Source of the DNA: Paenarthrobacter aurescens TC1
GTDB taxonomy: Bacteria; Actinomycetota; Actinomycetes; Actinomycetales; Micrococcaceae
Assembly (NCBI GenBank): GCA_000014925.1
Contig: CP000474.1
Location: forward strand, 3,658,001-3,722,000
Direction of reading: 5' to 3'
Length of the DNA stretch: 64,000 nt
Below, piece after piece: positions 28,177 to 37,886 of this stretch. A program made the translations under genes and the position numbers. Within the stretch, counting starts at the first letter, position 1. Each line of letters opens with the position of its first letter. The notes beneath the pieces were generated by a model. It worked only from the letters and a program-made list of their open reading frames with translations. It was not told where the DNA came from and made no database searches.

Positions 28177-30234
28177 ATGTCCCAGGACACCACCGGATCC
28201 ACGGCCACCGCTGCAGCTTCAACGGCTCAGAACGGTCAGGCCCCACACGTCGAGGCGCTTGAAAACCTCCTCCACGAGAACCGCAAATTCGCACCGTCGG
28301 CGGAGTTTGCCGCCAATGCGGTGACGAGTGCTGACGCCTATGCAGAGGCGGAGGCGGACCGTCCCGCGTTCTGGGCCAAGCAAGCCCGTGAGCTGCTGAC
28401 GTGGGATAAGGACTTCACCGAGGCCCTTGACTGGTCCAACCCGCCGTTCGCCAAGTGGTTCGTGGGCGGCGAGATCAACGCTGCGTACAACGCGCTGGAC
28501 CGGCACGTGGAGAACGGCCTGGGCGACCGTGTTGCCATCTACTTCGAAGGCGAACCCGGCGACACCCGCACCTACACCTATGCCGAGCTGACCGAAGAGG
28601 TCAAGAAAGCCGCCAACGCCTTCGAAACCCTCGGTGTCGCCAAGGGCGACCGCGTGGCCGTGTACCTGCCCATGATCCCCGAAGCCGTCATCACGCTCCT
28701 TGCCTGCGCCAGGATCGGCGCCGTGCACTCGGTGGTGTTTGGTGGCTTCTCCGCGGACGCGCTGCGTTCCCGTATCGAGGACGCCGAGGCAAAGCTCGTT
28801 GTCACTGCCGACGGCACCTACCGCCGCGGCAAGCCCAGCGCCCTGAAGCCCGCGGTGGACGAAGCCCTGTCCTCCATGGAACATACCGACGGACACTCTG
28901 TGAACCACGTGGTCGTAGTCAAGCGCAACGGCGAGGACGTCAACTGGGTGGAAGGCCGCGACCTCTGGTGGTCCGACACCGTGGACAAGGCATCAACCGA
29001 GCACACCGCCGTCGGGCATGACTCCGAGCACCCGCTGTTCATCCTCTACACCTCCGGCACCACCGGCAAGCCCAAGGGCATCCTGCACACCACCGGCGGC
29101 TACCTCACCCAGGGTGCCTACACCCACAAAGCCGTGTTCGACCTCCACCCGGAAACCGACGTGTACTGGTGCACCGCCGACGTCGGATGGGTCACCGGCC
29201 ACTCCTACGTCACCTACGCACCGCTCATCAACGGCGCCACCCAGGTCATGTACGAAGGCACCCCGGACTCCCCGCACCAGGGCCGCTGGTGGGAAATCGT
29301 GGAGAAGTACAAGGTCTCCATCCTCTACACCGCGCCCACTGCGATCCGGACGTTCATGAAGTGGGGCCGGGACATCCCGGACAAGTACGACCTCTCCTCC
29401 ATCCGCGTCCTCGGCTCGGTGGGCGAATCCATCAACCCCGAAGCGTGGATGTGGTACCGGGACGTCATCGGCGCCAACGCCGGCAAGAACGGCGAAAAGA
29501 AAGACAACCCCGCACCGATCGTGGACACCTGGTGGCAGACCGAAACCGGCGCGCAGATGATCGCCCCGCTGCCCGGAGTCACGGCCACCAAGCCCGGCTC
29601 GGCCCAGGTTCCGCTGCCAGGCATCGCCGTGGACGTGGTGGACGAAGCCGGCCAGTCCGTGGCCAACGGCGAAGGCGGTTACCTGGTGGTCCGCGAACCG
29701 TGGCCCTCCATGCTGCGCGGTATCTGGGGCGACCCGGAGCGGTTCAAGGACACCTACTGGTCCAGGTTCGAGGCCATGTACTTCGCCGGCGACGGTGCCA
29801 AAAAGGACGAAGACGGCGACGTCTGGCTCCTGGGCCGCGTGGACGACGTCATGAACGTCTCAGGCCACCGCCTCTCCACCACCGAAATCGAGTCCGCCCT
29901 GGTCTCGCATCCGTCCGTCGCTGAAGCGGCAGTGGTGGGTGCCGCTGACGAGACCACCGGACAGGCCGTCGTCGCGTTCGTCATCCTCCGCGGTGACGCC
30001 GTGAACAACGGCGATGAAACCGTGCTGGCACTGAGAAACCACGTGGGCAAGGAAATCGGGCCGATCGCCAAGCCCAAGCAGCTGCTGATCGTTCCGGAAC
30101 TGCCCAAGACCCGCTCGGGCAAGATCGTCCGCCGCCTCCTCAAGGACATCGCTGAAGGCCGCGACACCGGCGACGCCACCACCCTGGCCGACCCCGGTAT
30201 CATGACGCAGATCGCTGAATCACTCCGTAAGTAA
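28177..30234 (+). CDS. acs: Acetyl-CoA synthetase (acetate-CoA ligase)
   Basis: 685-residue adenylate-forming enzyme making acetyl-CoA from acetate, ATP and CoA. Seen: phosphate loop [11 protein letters not shown] (about 290), acetate-pocket region [26 protein letters not shown], and C-terminal [10 protein letters not shown] with the regulatory acetylation-type Lys. ATG at 28177 has GATGAGG upstream; two in-frame ATGs at 28162-28165 are less well placed. A strong hairpin follows. The AcuC-like deacetylase at the window start could act on it, by analogy only. Confidence 0.96.
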   Translation: MSQDTTGSTATAAASTAQNGQAPHVEALENLLHENRKFAPSAEFAANAVTSADAYAEAEADRPAFWAKQARELLTWDKDFTEALDWSNPPFAKWFVGGEINAAYNALDRHVENGLGDRVAIYFEGEPGDTRTYTYAELTEEVKKAANAFETLGVAKGDRVAVYLPMIPEAVITLLACARIGAVHSVVFGGFSADALRSRIEDAEAKLVVTADGTYRRGKPSALKPAVDEALSSMEHTDGHSVNHVVVVKRNGEDVNWVEGRDLWWSDTVDKASTEHTAVGHDSEHPLFILYTSGTTGKPKGILHTTGGYLTQGAYTHKAVFDLHPETDVYWCTADVGWVTGHSYVTYAPLINGATQVMYEGTPDSPHQGRWWEIVEKYKVSILYTAPTAIRTFMKWGRDIPDKYDLSSIRVLGSVGESINPEAWMWYRDVIGANAGKNGEKKDNPAPIVDTWWQTETGAQMIAPLPGVTATKPGSAQVPLPGIAVDVVDEAGQSVANGEGGYLVVREPWPSMLRGIWGDPERFKDTYWSRFEAMYFAGDGAKKDEDGDVWLLGRVDDVMNVSGHRLSTTEIESALVSHPSVAEAAVVGAADETTGQAVVAFVILRGDAVNNGDETVLALRNHVGKEIGPIAKPKQLLIVPELPKTRSGKIVRRLLKDIAEGRDTGDATTLADPGIMTQIAESLRK

Positions 30235-30241
30235 GCAATTC

Positions 30242-30283
30242 ACGACGGCGCCGCTCACCTCCCGAGGCGAGCGGCGTCGTCGT
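30242..30283 (+). terminator. Hairpin terminator after acs
   Basis: 15-bp stem ACGACGGCGCCGCTC / GAGCGGCGTCGTCGT with one G-T pair and a 12-nt loop, starting 8 nt after the stop and followed by GCGTTTA. Confidence 0.75.
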
Positions 30284-30401
30284 GCGTTTAAGCAGTTGGG
30301 CGACGCCGCCGCGCTTTGCCTGCCGTGCTCTGGAAGCCTCCCGCCCTAGACTGGTGCCAGACTCAGCCCCATGTTTGACGAGGTTCCCCAGAAAGGCCCT
30401 G

Positions 30402-31190
30402 ATGCTTCAGGCAGCACGCCACTCCGCCATCATCGACGCCGTCCAGCGCGAACGCGTAGTGCGGGTCTCGGACCTCGCGCAATTGCTGGGGGTCTCCCCC
30501 ATGACCGTACGCCGCGACATCGAAGCGCTCGAGGAAGCCGGCCGCGTTGAGCGCATTCACGGCGGAGCCAAGCTTCCCGGCGATGCGAGCACCCACGAAC
30601 CCGGCTTCGAACTGAAGTCCACGCAACTGACTGCGGAGAAGCACGCCATTGCGGTGGAAGCCGCGTCGCTGGTCCAGGAAGGCATGGCAATAGGCCTGGG
30701 CGCCGGCACCACTACGTGGGCGTTGGCGAAGGAACTCGTCAATGGTCCACGCATCACTGTGGTCACCAACTCGGTGCGCATCGCAGATCTTTTCCACCAT
30801 GGCTCCTCATCAGGCCCGGCACGCTTCGGATCCACGGTGATCCTGATCGGTGGCGAACGGACACCGTCGGACGCCCTGGTGGGGCCGATAGCTACGTCCT
30901 CGCTGAAGCAGCTCCACCTGGACGTGCTCTTCCTGGGAGTCCACGGCATGGATGCCCACGCCGGTTTCACCACCCCCAACCTGCTTGAAGCCGAAACCAA
31001 CCGCGCTTTCATGTCGTCCGCCCGGAGCACCGTTATCCTGGCCGACCACAGCAAGTGGGGCGTGGTGGGCATTGCGTCGATCACCCGTTTGGAAGAGGTT
31101 GACGAGCTGATCACGGACTCGCTCCTGGGCGAGGATGCCCGCCGCGTACTGGCCGAGAATGTTGCCAAGCTGCGGATCGCGGAGGCGTAA
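30402..31190 (+). CDS. DeoR/GlpR-family transcriptional regulator
   Basis: 262 residues. The N-terminal DeoR helix-turn-helix is RVSDLAQLLGVSPMTVRRDI, followed by VERIHGGA. The sensor domain has GLGAGTTTWALAKELV and VVTNSVRIADLF, the phosphosugar-binding fold. ATG at 30402 has GAAAGG five bases upstream; longer in-frame starts overlap the acs terminator. No sugar operon is adjacent, so the target is not evident. Confidence 0.88.
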   Translation: MLQAARHSAIIDAVQRERVVRVSDLAQLLGVSPMTVRRDIEALEEAGRVERIHGGAKLPGDASTHEPGFELKSTQLTAEKHAIAVEAASLVQEGMAIGLGAGTTTWALAKELVNGPRITVVTNSVRIADLFHHGSSSGPARFGSTVILIGGERTPSDALVGPIATSSLKQLHLDVLFLGVHGMDAHAGFTTPNLLEAETNRAFMSSARSTVILADHSKWGVVGIASITRLEEVDELITDSLLGEDARRVLAENVAKLRIAEA

Positions 31191-31304
31191 CCCAAGTAGC
31201 TCGCAGCTACGTAGTTGGATCTCATACCGCGGGTGGAGACCAGCCGGCAGAGTTCAGCCGCGAGACTGACGCCGTGGGATAGGGCCCGCAGGGATGCTGG
31301 ATAT

Positions 31305-32093
31305 ATGAACGCCATCCTCCACGCCCAGCAGCTCACCAAGCACTACCCCGGCAGCATCGCCTTGGACCACGTCGACTTCATAGCGAATGCCGGGGAGTCC
31401 ATTGCGATCATCGGGCCTTCGGGTTCCGGTAAGACCACCCTTCTGCACTGCCTCGCCGGGATTTTGAGGCCCGACGCCGGTTCCATCACCTTGAACACGC
31501 CGTCGGCACCAATGCGGCTGGACACCTTGGGTGACGCTGCGTTGTCCCGCCTGCGTCGTGAGGAGTTCGGCTTCGTATTTCAGCAAGGCATGCTCTTGCC
31601 GGAGCTCACTGCCTTGGAGAACGTGGCCCTTGCCCTGATGCTCAACGGCACAGACCGCGCAACGTCCGAGTCCCGGGCCGCCGAATGGTTGGCGGCCTTG
31701 GGCCTTGCCGGCATGGAGCAGCGTCGTTTGGGCGAGCTCTCCGGCGGACAGGTTCAGCGCGTGGCCATTGCCCGCGCCCAGGTCACGGGCGCCCGGGTGG
31801 TCTTCGCCGACGAGCCCACCGGCGCTTTGGACTCGGCGACCTCCAAGGAAGTCCTGGACGTGCTCCTCCACTCGGTGGCCGCTAACGGCCGGACTCTTCT
31901 GGTGGTCACCCACGATCCCAACGTTGCTGCCCGTTGCCGGCGCGTTGTGGAATTGCGCGATGGCCGGATCGTGTCAGATAGCGGAAGCCCCGTTTCGGCC
32001 CCGAGCCAGGCAGAACCATCCAGCCAGGCTGCGCCCGCCTCCAGCCCGGCAGAGGCGGCCACCGCCAACTTCAAGGGTGCCTTCAATGTCTAG
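31305..32093 (+). CDS. ABC transporter ATP-binding protein, MacB/LolD type
   Basis: 262 residues. Walker A GPSGSGKTTL, Q-loop FVFQQGMLLPELT, signature LSGGQVQRVAIARAQ, Walker B VVFADEPTGALD and a switch His (VVTHDPNVA) are all intact. The MacB/FtsE-type DEPTGALD places it with FtsX-like permeases. A Pro/Ser/Ala-rich tail of about 30 residues follows. ATG at 31305. The stop overlaps the permease start by 8 bases. Confidence 0.9.
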   Translation: MNAILHAQQLTKHYPGSIALDHVDFIANAGESIAIIGPSGSGKTTLLHCLAGILRPDAGSITLNTPSAPMRLDTLGDAALSRLRREEFGFVFQQGMLLPELTALENVALALMLNGTDRATSESRAAEWLAALGLAGMEQRRLGELSGGQVQRVAIARAQVTGARVVFADEPTGALDSATSKEVLDVLLHSVAANGRTLLVVTHDPNVAARCRRVVELRDGRIVSDSGSPVSAPSQAEPSSQAAPASSPAEAATANFKGAFNV

Positions 32094-33456
32094 TCTCACC
32101 ATGGCCCTGCGCCTCACACCGTATCTGGCCCGAAGCAACTGGAGCAGCTTCCGGGAATCCGGTCTTCGCGATGCCGGGCTCCCGATCCTCGCCTTCGGGA
32201 CGGTCACGGCTCTCCTGCTCACGGTGGCCGGCGGTTCACAGGTCTTCTGGTCCTGGTCTGACACCATCGCAGGCACGTACCAAGCCTTGGCCGTCGTTGC
32301 GATGGTCTTGCTCATCATTCCCTTGCTGACGCTCGGCGCCTCGGCCGCCCGACTCGCCGCACGCCGTCGTGATGACCGCTTGGCCTCCTTGCGGCTGCTT
32401 GGCGCCAACAGCGCGACCGTGGTCTGGATGACCGTCATAGAGTCCACTGTCCTCGCTGCCGTGGGAGCTTTGGCGGGTGCGGGGCTCTATGCCTGCATCG
32501 CACCGTTCCTGGGGCTGATCCAGTTCCGCGGCCAGGCAATCGGAAGCCACGCATGGTTGTCGGTGCCATCCATTCTCGGCTGCGTGCTGGCCGTCTGTGT
32601 GCTTGCCGCGGCGAGCGCTGCGCTGGGGCTGCGGAAAGTTGTGGTGACGCCGTTGGGCGTCCGTACCAGGCAAACGGCCGACGGCGCACACTGGGTTCGC
32701 GGTCTTATCGCGGCTGTGGTGGTGGTCATCGGAGTGGTGGCGATGGGTATGCTCAGCAGCTTCGGCGCGTTCATTGTGATCATCGCTGTGATGGGTGGCT
32801 GCTTTGGCTTGGCGCTGCTGGCGTTGAACCTCATGGGGCCTTGGATCCTGCGATTGCGGGCGTCCTCGCAACTCAAGCGCGCTAAACGGCCTGAGCAACT
32901 GCTGGCCGCGAGGACCGTCCTGGAGAGCCCCAAGGAATCGTGGCGGCAAGTTGGGGGCGTCGCGATGACCAGTTTTGTGGGGGTGTTCGTGGGCGTCGGC
33001 ATGGCGGTGGCGGACACCATGGGAACCGGCGGTGACGCTGAAACTACGCTGCTTGTCCGCGACATCAATACCGGAGTGATGATCACCTTGCTGGGCTCGT
33101 TCCTGATGGTTGCCTGCTCTGCGGGCGTGAACCAAGCAGCGGCAGTTCTGGACCGGGCTTCAACCTTGGTGGCACTGGACCGCGTGGGGATGCCGCAGAA
33201 ACTCATGGTGGCCGCCAGGGTCAAAGCCGTCATGTCGCCGCTGTTCCTGGTAGCGGGTATTTCAGCTGCCGCAGCCGCCCTCCTGGTCCTTCCGCTGACC
33301 GGCGCAGTGCTGTTGACCCAGCCCGTGGTGTTCCTGACCATTGGCGGGGTGTTCGCGGCGGGGTTCCTGCTGGTCAGGCTCGCTGTTGCTGCAGGCACGG
33401 CCCAGATCAGCCAGGTGCTGGCCCGCCCGGAGCGTTACGCGAGCATGGACTCGTAA
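32086..33456 (+). CDS. FtsX/MacB-type ABC transporter permease
   Basis: 456 residues, about eight to ten hydrophobic helices in two FtsX-like halves (LTLGASAARLAARRRDDRLA, then VLDRASTLVALDRVGMPQK with the DR...L.R.G signature). Such permeases move lipids, peptides or antibiotics mechanically. ATG at 32086 lies inside the end of the ATPase gene (ATGTCTAG). A longer frame back to 31705 is only the ATPase gene read in another frame. Substrate unknown. Confidence 0.85.
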   Translation: MSSLTMALRLTPYLARSNWSSFRESGLRDAGLPILAFGTVTALLLTVAGGSQVFWSWSDTIAGTYQALAVVAMVLLIIPLLTLGASAARLAARRRDDRLASLRLLGANSATVVWMTVIESTVLAAVGALAGAGLYACIAPFLGLIQFRGQAIGSHAWLSVPSILGCVLAVCVLAAASAALGLRKVVVTPLGVRTRQTADGAHWVRGLIAAVVVVIGVVAMGMLSSFGAFIVIIAVMGGCFGLALLALNLMGPWILRLRASSQLKRAKRPEQLLAARTVLESPKESWRQVGGVAMTSFVGVFVGVGMAVADTMGTGGDAETTLLVRDINTGVMITLLGSFLMVACSAGVNQAAAVLDRASTLVALDRVGMPQKLMVAARVKAVMSPLFLVAGISAAAAALLVLPLTGAVLLTQPVVFLTIGGVFAAGFLLVRLAVAAGTAQISQVLARPERYASMDS

Positions 33457-33479
33457 CCGGACCAGCCGCCGTCGTCATA

Positions 33480-33497
33480 CCCGCCGGACCAGGCGGG
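33480..33497. terminator. Short hairpin between convergent permease and lacI genes
   Basis: CCCGCC-GGACCA-GGCGGG; perfect 6-bp stem abutting the lacI-family stop. Weak on its own. Confidence 0.35.
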
Positions 33498-34517
33498 CTA
33501 TGTGCAGCCGCAGGACTGACGGATGATCAGCTCGGTGGGCAGGATCTGATGTTGCAGTGCATCGCCGCGTCCCTTGCCTACCAGTGCCTGCACCGCGGCT
33601 TCGGCCATCGCCCTGACCGGCTGCGCAACGGTGGTCAGGGCGGGCCAGCTGTATTCGGCGTCGAGTGATCCGTCGAAGGAGACCAATGCAAGGTCCTCGG
33701 GTACCCGAACACCGGCCTCGTGAAGTGCCCTGAGAATACCGATGGCTTGCATGTCGTTGCTGGCAAAAATCGCCGTGGGCCGGTTGGCCATGGAGAGGAA
33801 GCGCTTGCCTACCTCGTACCCGCCCGGACGGCTGAAGGGTCCGTGAAGCATGGGCCCGGCCGGCAACCCGGCGTCATGCAAAGTGGCCAGCCAGCCTACC
33901 TCGCGGCCATCCAGCTGATTGCCGGTATTGGTGCCGATAGCCAAGCCAATGTTTGTGTGCCCATGGCCAATGAGGTGTTCAACCGCGGCACGCGCTCCGG
34001 CTTGGAGATCAACACCCACGCTGTTAAATTCAGGGGGCGAGCCTGCATTGTTCAAGAGCACGGAAGGGATCTCCGAGGCTTCAAGTTCCGTGACATCGGG
34101 ATCGAACACACAGCTGGCCAGGAACACACCGTCCACCTGCCGGGCGGCAAGGGTGCGGATGTTTTTGCGTTCGCGCGTCAGGCTTCCGTCAGAGTTGGTG
34201 AGCACCATCCCGTACCCCAGTTCGGACGCAGCCTCTTCCACGGCGTGGGCCAGCTGCGTGAAAAACGGATTGGTGTTGTCCGGCACCACCACGCCGATGG
34301 TCTCGCTGGAACCCAGCTTGAGGGCACGGGCGGCGGCGTTGGGTCGGTATCCGAGGACACGGATGGCCTCCCGAACCTTGGCTTCCGTTGCCGGGGCCAC
34401 GTTCTTGGGCCCACCGTTCACCACATAACTCACGACGGCGGTACTCACCCCGGCGTACCGGGCCACGTCTTTGCGTGTGACCGGGCCGCGCGAGGTTTGT
34501 ACCGCTGAAGTTGTCAT
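33498..34517 (-). CDS. LacI-family transcriptional regulator
   Basis: 339 residues. HTH VTRKDVARYAGVSTAVVSYVVN, hinge region GYRPNAAARALKLG, and a periplasmic-binding-protein-like effector domain (IGVVVPDNTNPFF, ALVSFDGS). Located 14 bp downstream of the oxidoreductase gene and likely cotranscribed. The palindrome between the divergent sugar operons is the obvious operator candidate. Inducer probably an alpha-galactoside or its product, from context only. Confidence 0.92.
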   Translation of the reverse strand: MTTSAVQTSRGPVTRKDVARYAGVSTAVVSYVVNGGPKNVAPATEAKVREAIRVLGYRPNAAARALKLGSSETIGVVVPDNTNPFFTQLAHAVEEAASELGYGMVLTNSDGSLTRERKNIRTLAARQVDGVFLASCVFDPDVTELEASEIPSVLLNNAGSPPEFNSVGVDLQAGARAAVEHLIGHGHTNIGLAIGTNTGNQLDGREVGWLATLHDAGLPAGPMLHGPFSRPGGYEVGKRFLSMANRPTAIFASNDMQAIGILRALHEAGVRVPEDLALVSFDGSLDAEYSWPALTTVAQPVRAMAEAAVQALVGKGRGDALQHQILPTELIIRQSCGCT

Positions 34518-34531
34518 GAGGTAAATGCTAG

Positions 34532-35731
34532 CTACTCCACGGGAGCATCACCGAAGTCGCGGATGGGGAGGCGCTCCCCGCCGCGAAGGGCGGACTCGTG
34601 GGCGATGATTCCCGGCAACGTGAACCGGGCTGCCACCCAGGCGTTGACTGGAGGAAGGCTGCGGTTGTTGACCGCCGTGACGAAGTCGTCCACCAGGAAT
34701 TGGTGGCTTCCTTCATGCCCGTTGGGTGCCCCGATGAACTCTTGGGGAAGCCGGGACTGGTCATGCACGGGAGCCAGCCCCGAGATGAAGGCATCCCGCA
34801 GTTCCGGCGCCACGTCTGCCAGGGAGGGGTCATCCAGGGACATAGTGGGCTTGGTTTCCACCTGCTCCGATACGTCTTCCACCGTGGACTTGTCCTGCCA
34901 CACCGTGGTGGTAGCAAGCTGCTCAAAGCTGGCGTCGGTGCCAAAGAAACGGAAGCGTGATTCCCGGATATGGGAGGGGTACCCGACGCGGCGCATCTCG
35001 TTGGTGCGCATCGCGCCGCCGTCGTTCATTTCAAAAAGTGCCGTGGCGTTCGAGAAGTCGTTGGCAAACATGCTGACGTCCTTGTCGAAGACGCCATCGC
35101 CGCGGTGGTCCTTCACACCGATGCAGCTGACGCTGACCGCGTGCCCGGGCACAGCGCCGAGGACGCCACCGATGGCATGCGTCGGGTAGAGCATGGGCGG
35201 GTAGCTGGCGGTTTCCTTCCACCGCTCTCCCCCGCTGTACTGATACGCCTCGTAGAACCCGAGGTCCATGTCATGGACGTAGTCGCCCTCGGTGTAGAAA
35301 ATGCGGCCGAACTTTCCCGCCGCATGTTGCTGCCGGGCGAAGACAGTGGCGGGGTTGTAATAGCTGGTTTCACCCATCGCGTAGACCAGCTTGGTCTCAC
35401 GTACGGCCTCGATGATTCGTTCAATTTCCTCTTCGGAGATCGCCATTGGCACTGCTGAATAGACGTGCTTCCCGGCCCGCAGGGCGCGCTCAACCAGAGG
35501 CCCGTGCGTCCACCGCTGCGTGAAGATGGCGACAGCATCGACGTCGGACTCCAACAGCTCATCGAAGCTGCCCATCACGCCGTCCAGTCCCCAGCGCTCC
35601 TGCGCTGCAACGGCTCGCTCGGGCAGTTCGTCGATTGCGTACACCGCGCTGACGCCCGGGTGGAGCTTGAACAAGTGGGCGAATTGGCTACCGAATTGCC
35701 CTGCACCCACAACACCGATCGAAAACGTCAT
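34532..35731 (-). CDS. Gfo/Idh/MocA-family NAD(P)-dependent oxidoreductase
   Basis: 399 residues. Rossmann motif GVVGAGQFGSQFAHLF at the N-terminus; the cofactor-domain segment VYSAVPMAISEEEIERI fits the family pattern around the substrate Lys position, though the usual EKP is replaced by VPM. The C-terminal half is the alpha/beta dimer domain. It sits divergently to the ABC importer and probably oxidises or isomerises a sugar taken up by it. Substrate not predictable. Confidence 0.87.
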   Translation of the reverse strand: MTFSIGVVGAGQFGSQFAHLFKLHPGVSAVYAIDELPERAVAAQERWGLDGVMGSFDELLESDVDAVAIFTQRWTHGPLVERALRAGKHVYSAVPMAISEEEIERIIEAVRETKLVYAMGETSYYNPATVFARQQHAAGKFGRIFYTEGDYVHDMDLGFYEAYQYSGGERWKETASYPPMLYPTHAIGGVLGAVPGHAVSVSCIGVKDHRGDGVFDKDVSMFANDFSNATALFEMNDGGAMRTNEMRRVGYPSHIRESRFRFFGTDASFEQLATTTVWQDKSTVEDVSEQVETKPTMSLDDPSLADVAPELRDAFISGLAPVHDQSRLPQEFIGAPNGHEGSHQFLVDDFVTAVNNRSLPPVNAWVAARFTLPGIIAHESALRGGERLPIRDFGDAPVE

Positions 35732-35808
35732 TGTTTACCTTCCTTGAAGCTACTGAAAGCAGCCGCGGCTATGTCCTCCATTGATTCCGTGTCGAGTCTC
35801 CCACTGCG

Positions 35809-35820
35809 ATCTACACGAGT
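35809..35820. promoter_or_regulatory. Secondary LacI-type operator half
   Basis: ATCTACACGAGT matches 12 of 20 positions in one block of the reverse complement of the palindrome at 35883-35902, about 75 bp away. Consistent with two-site binding or looping. Confidence 0.4.
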
Positions 35821-35871
35821 CAACAGAAAGAACAGTTACGAACATTTCTCACCAAAATGTTGCGTCAGCTC

Positions 35872-35902
35872 TTGCATCATTCGAATCTACTCGTGTAGAT
35901 TC
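35872..35902 (+). promoter_or_regulatory. Promoter/operator of the sugar ABC operon
   Basis: Perfect 20-bp palindrome GAATCTAC-TCGT-GTAGATTC at 35883-35902. A promoter-like pair TTGCAT (35872-35877) and TAGATT (35896-35901) with 18-nt spacing runs through it, so binding would block RNA polymerase. The arrangement fits repression by the neighbouring LacI protein. Confidence 0.6.
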
Positions 35903-35945
35903 TCATCGAGTTGTTACCCATATCACAGTCAGGAAAGGGTCGACG

Positions 35946-36908
35946 ATGACCACGCTAACCAAGCAACCGGGCCGGGCCCCGGGGCGCTCCGGGAGTATCC
36001 ACGGACGCAAGCCCCAGCCCGCCAAACGCAGCATGACCAGCCGCCTCGGCGACCTAAGAATCGCTCTCTTCTTCATCTTCCCGGCCGTCATCGGCTTCGT
36101 GGCGTTCTTTCTGATCCCCACCATCCGCGGCATCTACCTCAGCTTCACTGAGTACAGCATCCTGGGCGAGCCCACGTGGATCGGGATCGATAACTACACC
36201 GCGATCTTTGCCGACGAACTGTTCTGGAACGCCATGGGCGTCACGCTCCAGTACGTGGCCCTCAACATCGGCTTCCAAACGGTCATCGCCCTTGGCCTTG
36301 CCCTGCTGATGCATCGGGTAGCTAAATCCACCTTCATTCGCGGCGCCCTCCTGCTGCCGTTCCTGGTGGCCAACGTCATCGTCGCCCTCCTCTGGTTCTG
36401 GATGCTCGACTACCAACTGGGCATCGTCAACGAAATCATGAGCTGGGTGGGCCTCCCCCGTGTGGCCTTTTTCGGCAGCGAACAATGGGCCATCCCCACC
36501 ATCGCGTTCGTGAACGTCTGGCGGCACATGGGATACACGGCCCTGCTGATCTTCGCCGGCCTCCAATCCATCCCCAACCACCTGTACGAGGTAGCAAACC
36601 TCGACGGTGCGTCCCCCACCCGGACGTTCTGGAGCGTCACCATGCCGCTGCTCCGCCCAGTGTTGGTGCTGGTACTGGTGGTGACCGTGATCGGTTCCTT
36701 CCAGGTTTTCGACACCGTAGCCGTCACCACCAACGGTGGACCCGTCAACGCCTCCCGCGTGATCCAGATGTACATCTACCAAAAAGCCTTCGGCGAGTCC
36801 GACTTCGGGTACGCCTCCGCACTGTCCGTGATTCTGTTCGTCATTCTCGCCCTGGTGGCCTTCGTGCAAATGAAGTTCCTCAAGGGCAATGAATCGGACC
36901 TGGACTAA
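35946..36908 (+). CDS. Carbohydrate ABC transporter permease (MalF/UgpA type)
   Basis: 320 residues with six hydrophobic helices after a basic Pro-rich N-terminus. The EAA-type loop is EVANLDGASPTRTFWSVTMPLLRP, shown here in parts: EVANLDGASPTRTFW then SVTMPLLRP. CUT1-family inner-membrane subunit. ATG at 35946 has GGAAAGGG upstream; the longer frame to 35781 runs through the operator and is not credible. Pairs with the next gene. Confidence 0.93.
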   Translation: MTTLTKQPGRAPGRSGSIHGRKPQPAKRSMTSRLGDLRIALFFIFPAVIGFVAFFLIPTIRGIYLSFTEYSILGEPTWIGIDNYTAIFADELFWNAMGVTLQYVALNIGFQTVIALGLALLMHRVAKSTFIRGALLLPFLVANVIVALLWFWMLDYQLGIVNEIMSWVGLPRVAFFGSEQWAIPTIAFVNVWRHMGYTALLIFAGLQSIPNHLYEVANLDGASPTRTFWSVTMPLLRPVLVLVLVVTVIGSFQVFDTVAVTTNGGPVNASRVIQMYIYQKAFGESDFGYASALSVILFVILALVAFVQMKFLKGNESDLD

Positions 36909-36933
36909 GCCGGATTTGGACTAAGGAACCGCC

Positions 36934-37845
36934 ATGACAACCTCAACCCTGCCCCGCAATGACCGCAAGAAGCCCCTCAATTGGCGACGAATCGGCGCCT
37001 GGGTGCTGGTCGCCGTCGCCCTCGCCGTGACCATCGCCCCGTTCCTCTGGATGCTGCGGACGGCGTTGTCCAGCAACAGTGCGCTGGCCTCCAACGCCGG
37101 GAACCTGCTCCCGGCCGACTTCAGCTGGGGCGCCTTCAAGCGCGTCCTCGGGCTGCAAACCACCGAAGAGGCTATTGCCGACGGCGGCTCCGGTGCAGCC
37201 ATAAACTTCTGGCTCTACCTCCGCAACTCCGTCATCTTCGCCACCGTCACCACAGCCGGCCAAGTGTTCTTCAGCGCCATGGCTGCCTACGCTTTCGCAC
37301 GGTTGCGCTGGCCGGGCCGTAACAAGGTATTCGCCGTGTTCCTGACCACCATGATGGTTCCGCCGATCTTCACGGCCCTGCCCAACTTCCTCATGATCAA
37401 GAACCTCGGCCTGCTCAACACCATGGCCGGCATGTCCCTGCCGTTCCTGTTCATGACCCCGTTCGCCATCTTCTTCCTCCGCCAGTTCTTCCTCAGCATG
37501 TCCCGCGAGGTTGAGGAAGCGGCAATGCTCGACGGCGCCAAGCACCTGCGCATCTTCTTCCAGATTGTGCTTCCCAACGCCGCCGCCCCCATCGCCACCC
37601 TGGCGCTGCTGACCTTTATCGGCCAGTGGAACGAATACTTCTGGCCGCTGCTGGTGGGCCAGGACGAGAACGTCCGGGTGCTCACCGTAGGCCTCAGCGT
37701 CTTCAAATCGCAGTCCCCGCAAGGCGCCCTCGACTGGTCCGGGCTCATGGCCGGAACCCTCGTTGCAGCCCTGCCGATCTTCCTGCTGTTCATCGCCTTC
37801 GGCAAGAAGGTGGTCAACTCCATCGGATTCTCCGGAATCAAGTAA
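36934..37845 (+). CDS. Carbohydrate ABC transporter permease (MalG/UgpE type)
   Basis: 303 residues, six hydrophobic helices. The EAA loop is EVEEAAMLDGAKHLRIFFQ followed by IVLPNAAAP. CUT1 permease partner of the preceding gene, 25 bp apart. No ATPase gene in the cassette, so an MsmK/MalK-like ATPase encoded elsewhere must energise it. Confidence 0.93.
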   Translation: MTTSTLPRNDRKKPLNWRRIGAWVLVAVALAVTIAPFLWMLRTALSSNSALASNAGNLLPADFSWGAFKRVLGLQTTEEAIADGGSGAAINFWLYLRNSVIFATVTTAGQVFFSAMAAYAFARLRWPGRNKVFAVFLTTMMVPPIFTALPNFLMIKNLGLLNTMAGMSLPFLFMTPFAIFFLRQFFLSMSREVEEAAMLDGAKHLRIFFQIVLPNAAAPIATLALLTFIGQWNEYFWPLLVGQDENVRVLTVGLSVFKSQSPQGALDWSGLMAGTLVAALPIFLLFIAFGKKVVNSIGFSGIK

Positions 37846-37886
37846 CCCGCACCCCCTGTGAAAGTCACACCCTCGAAAGGTTCGCT

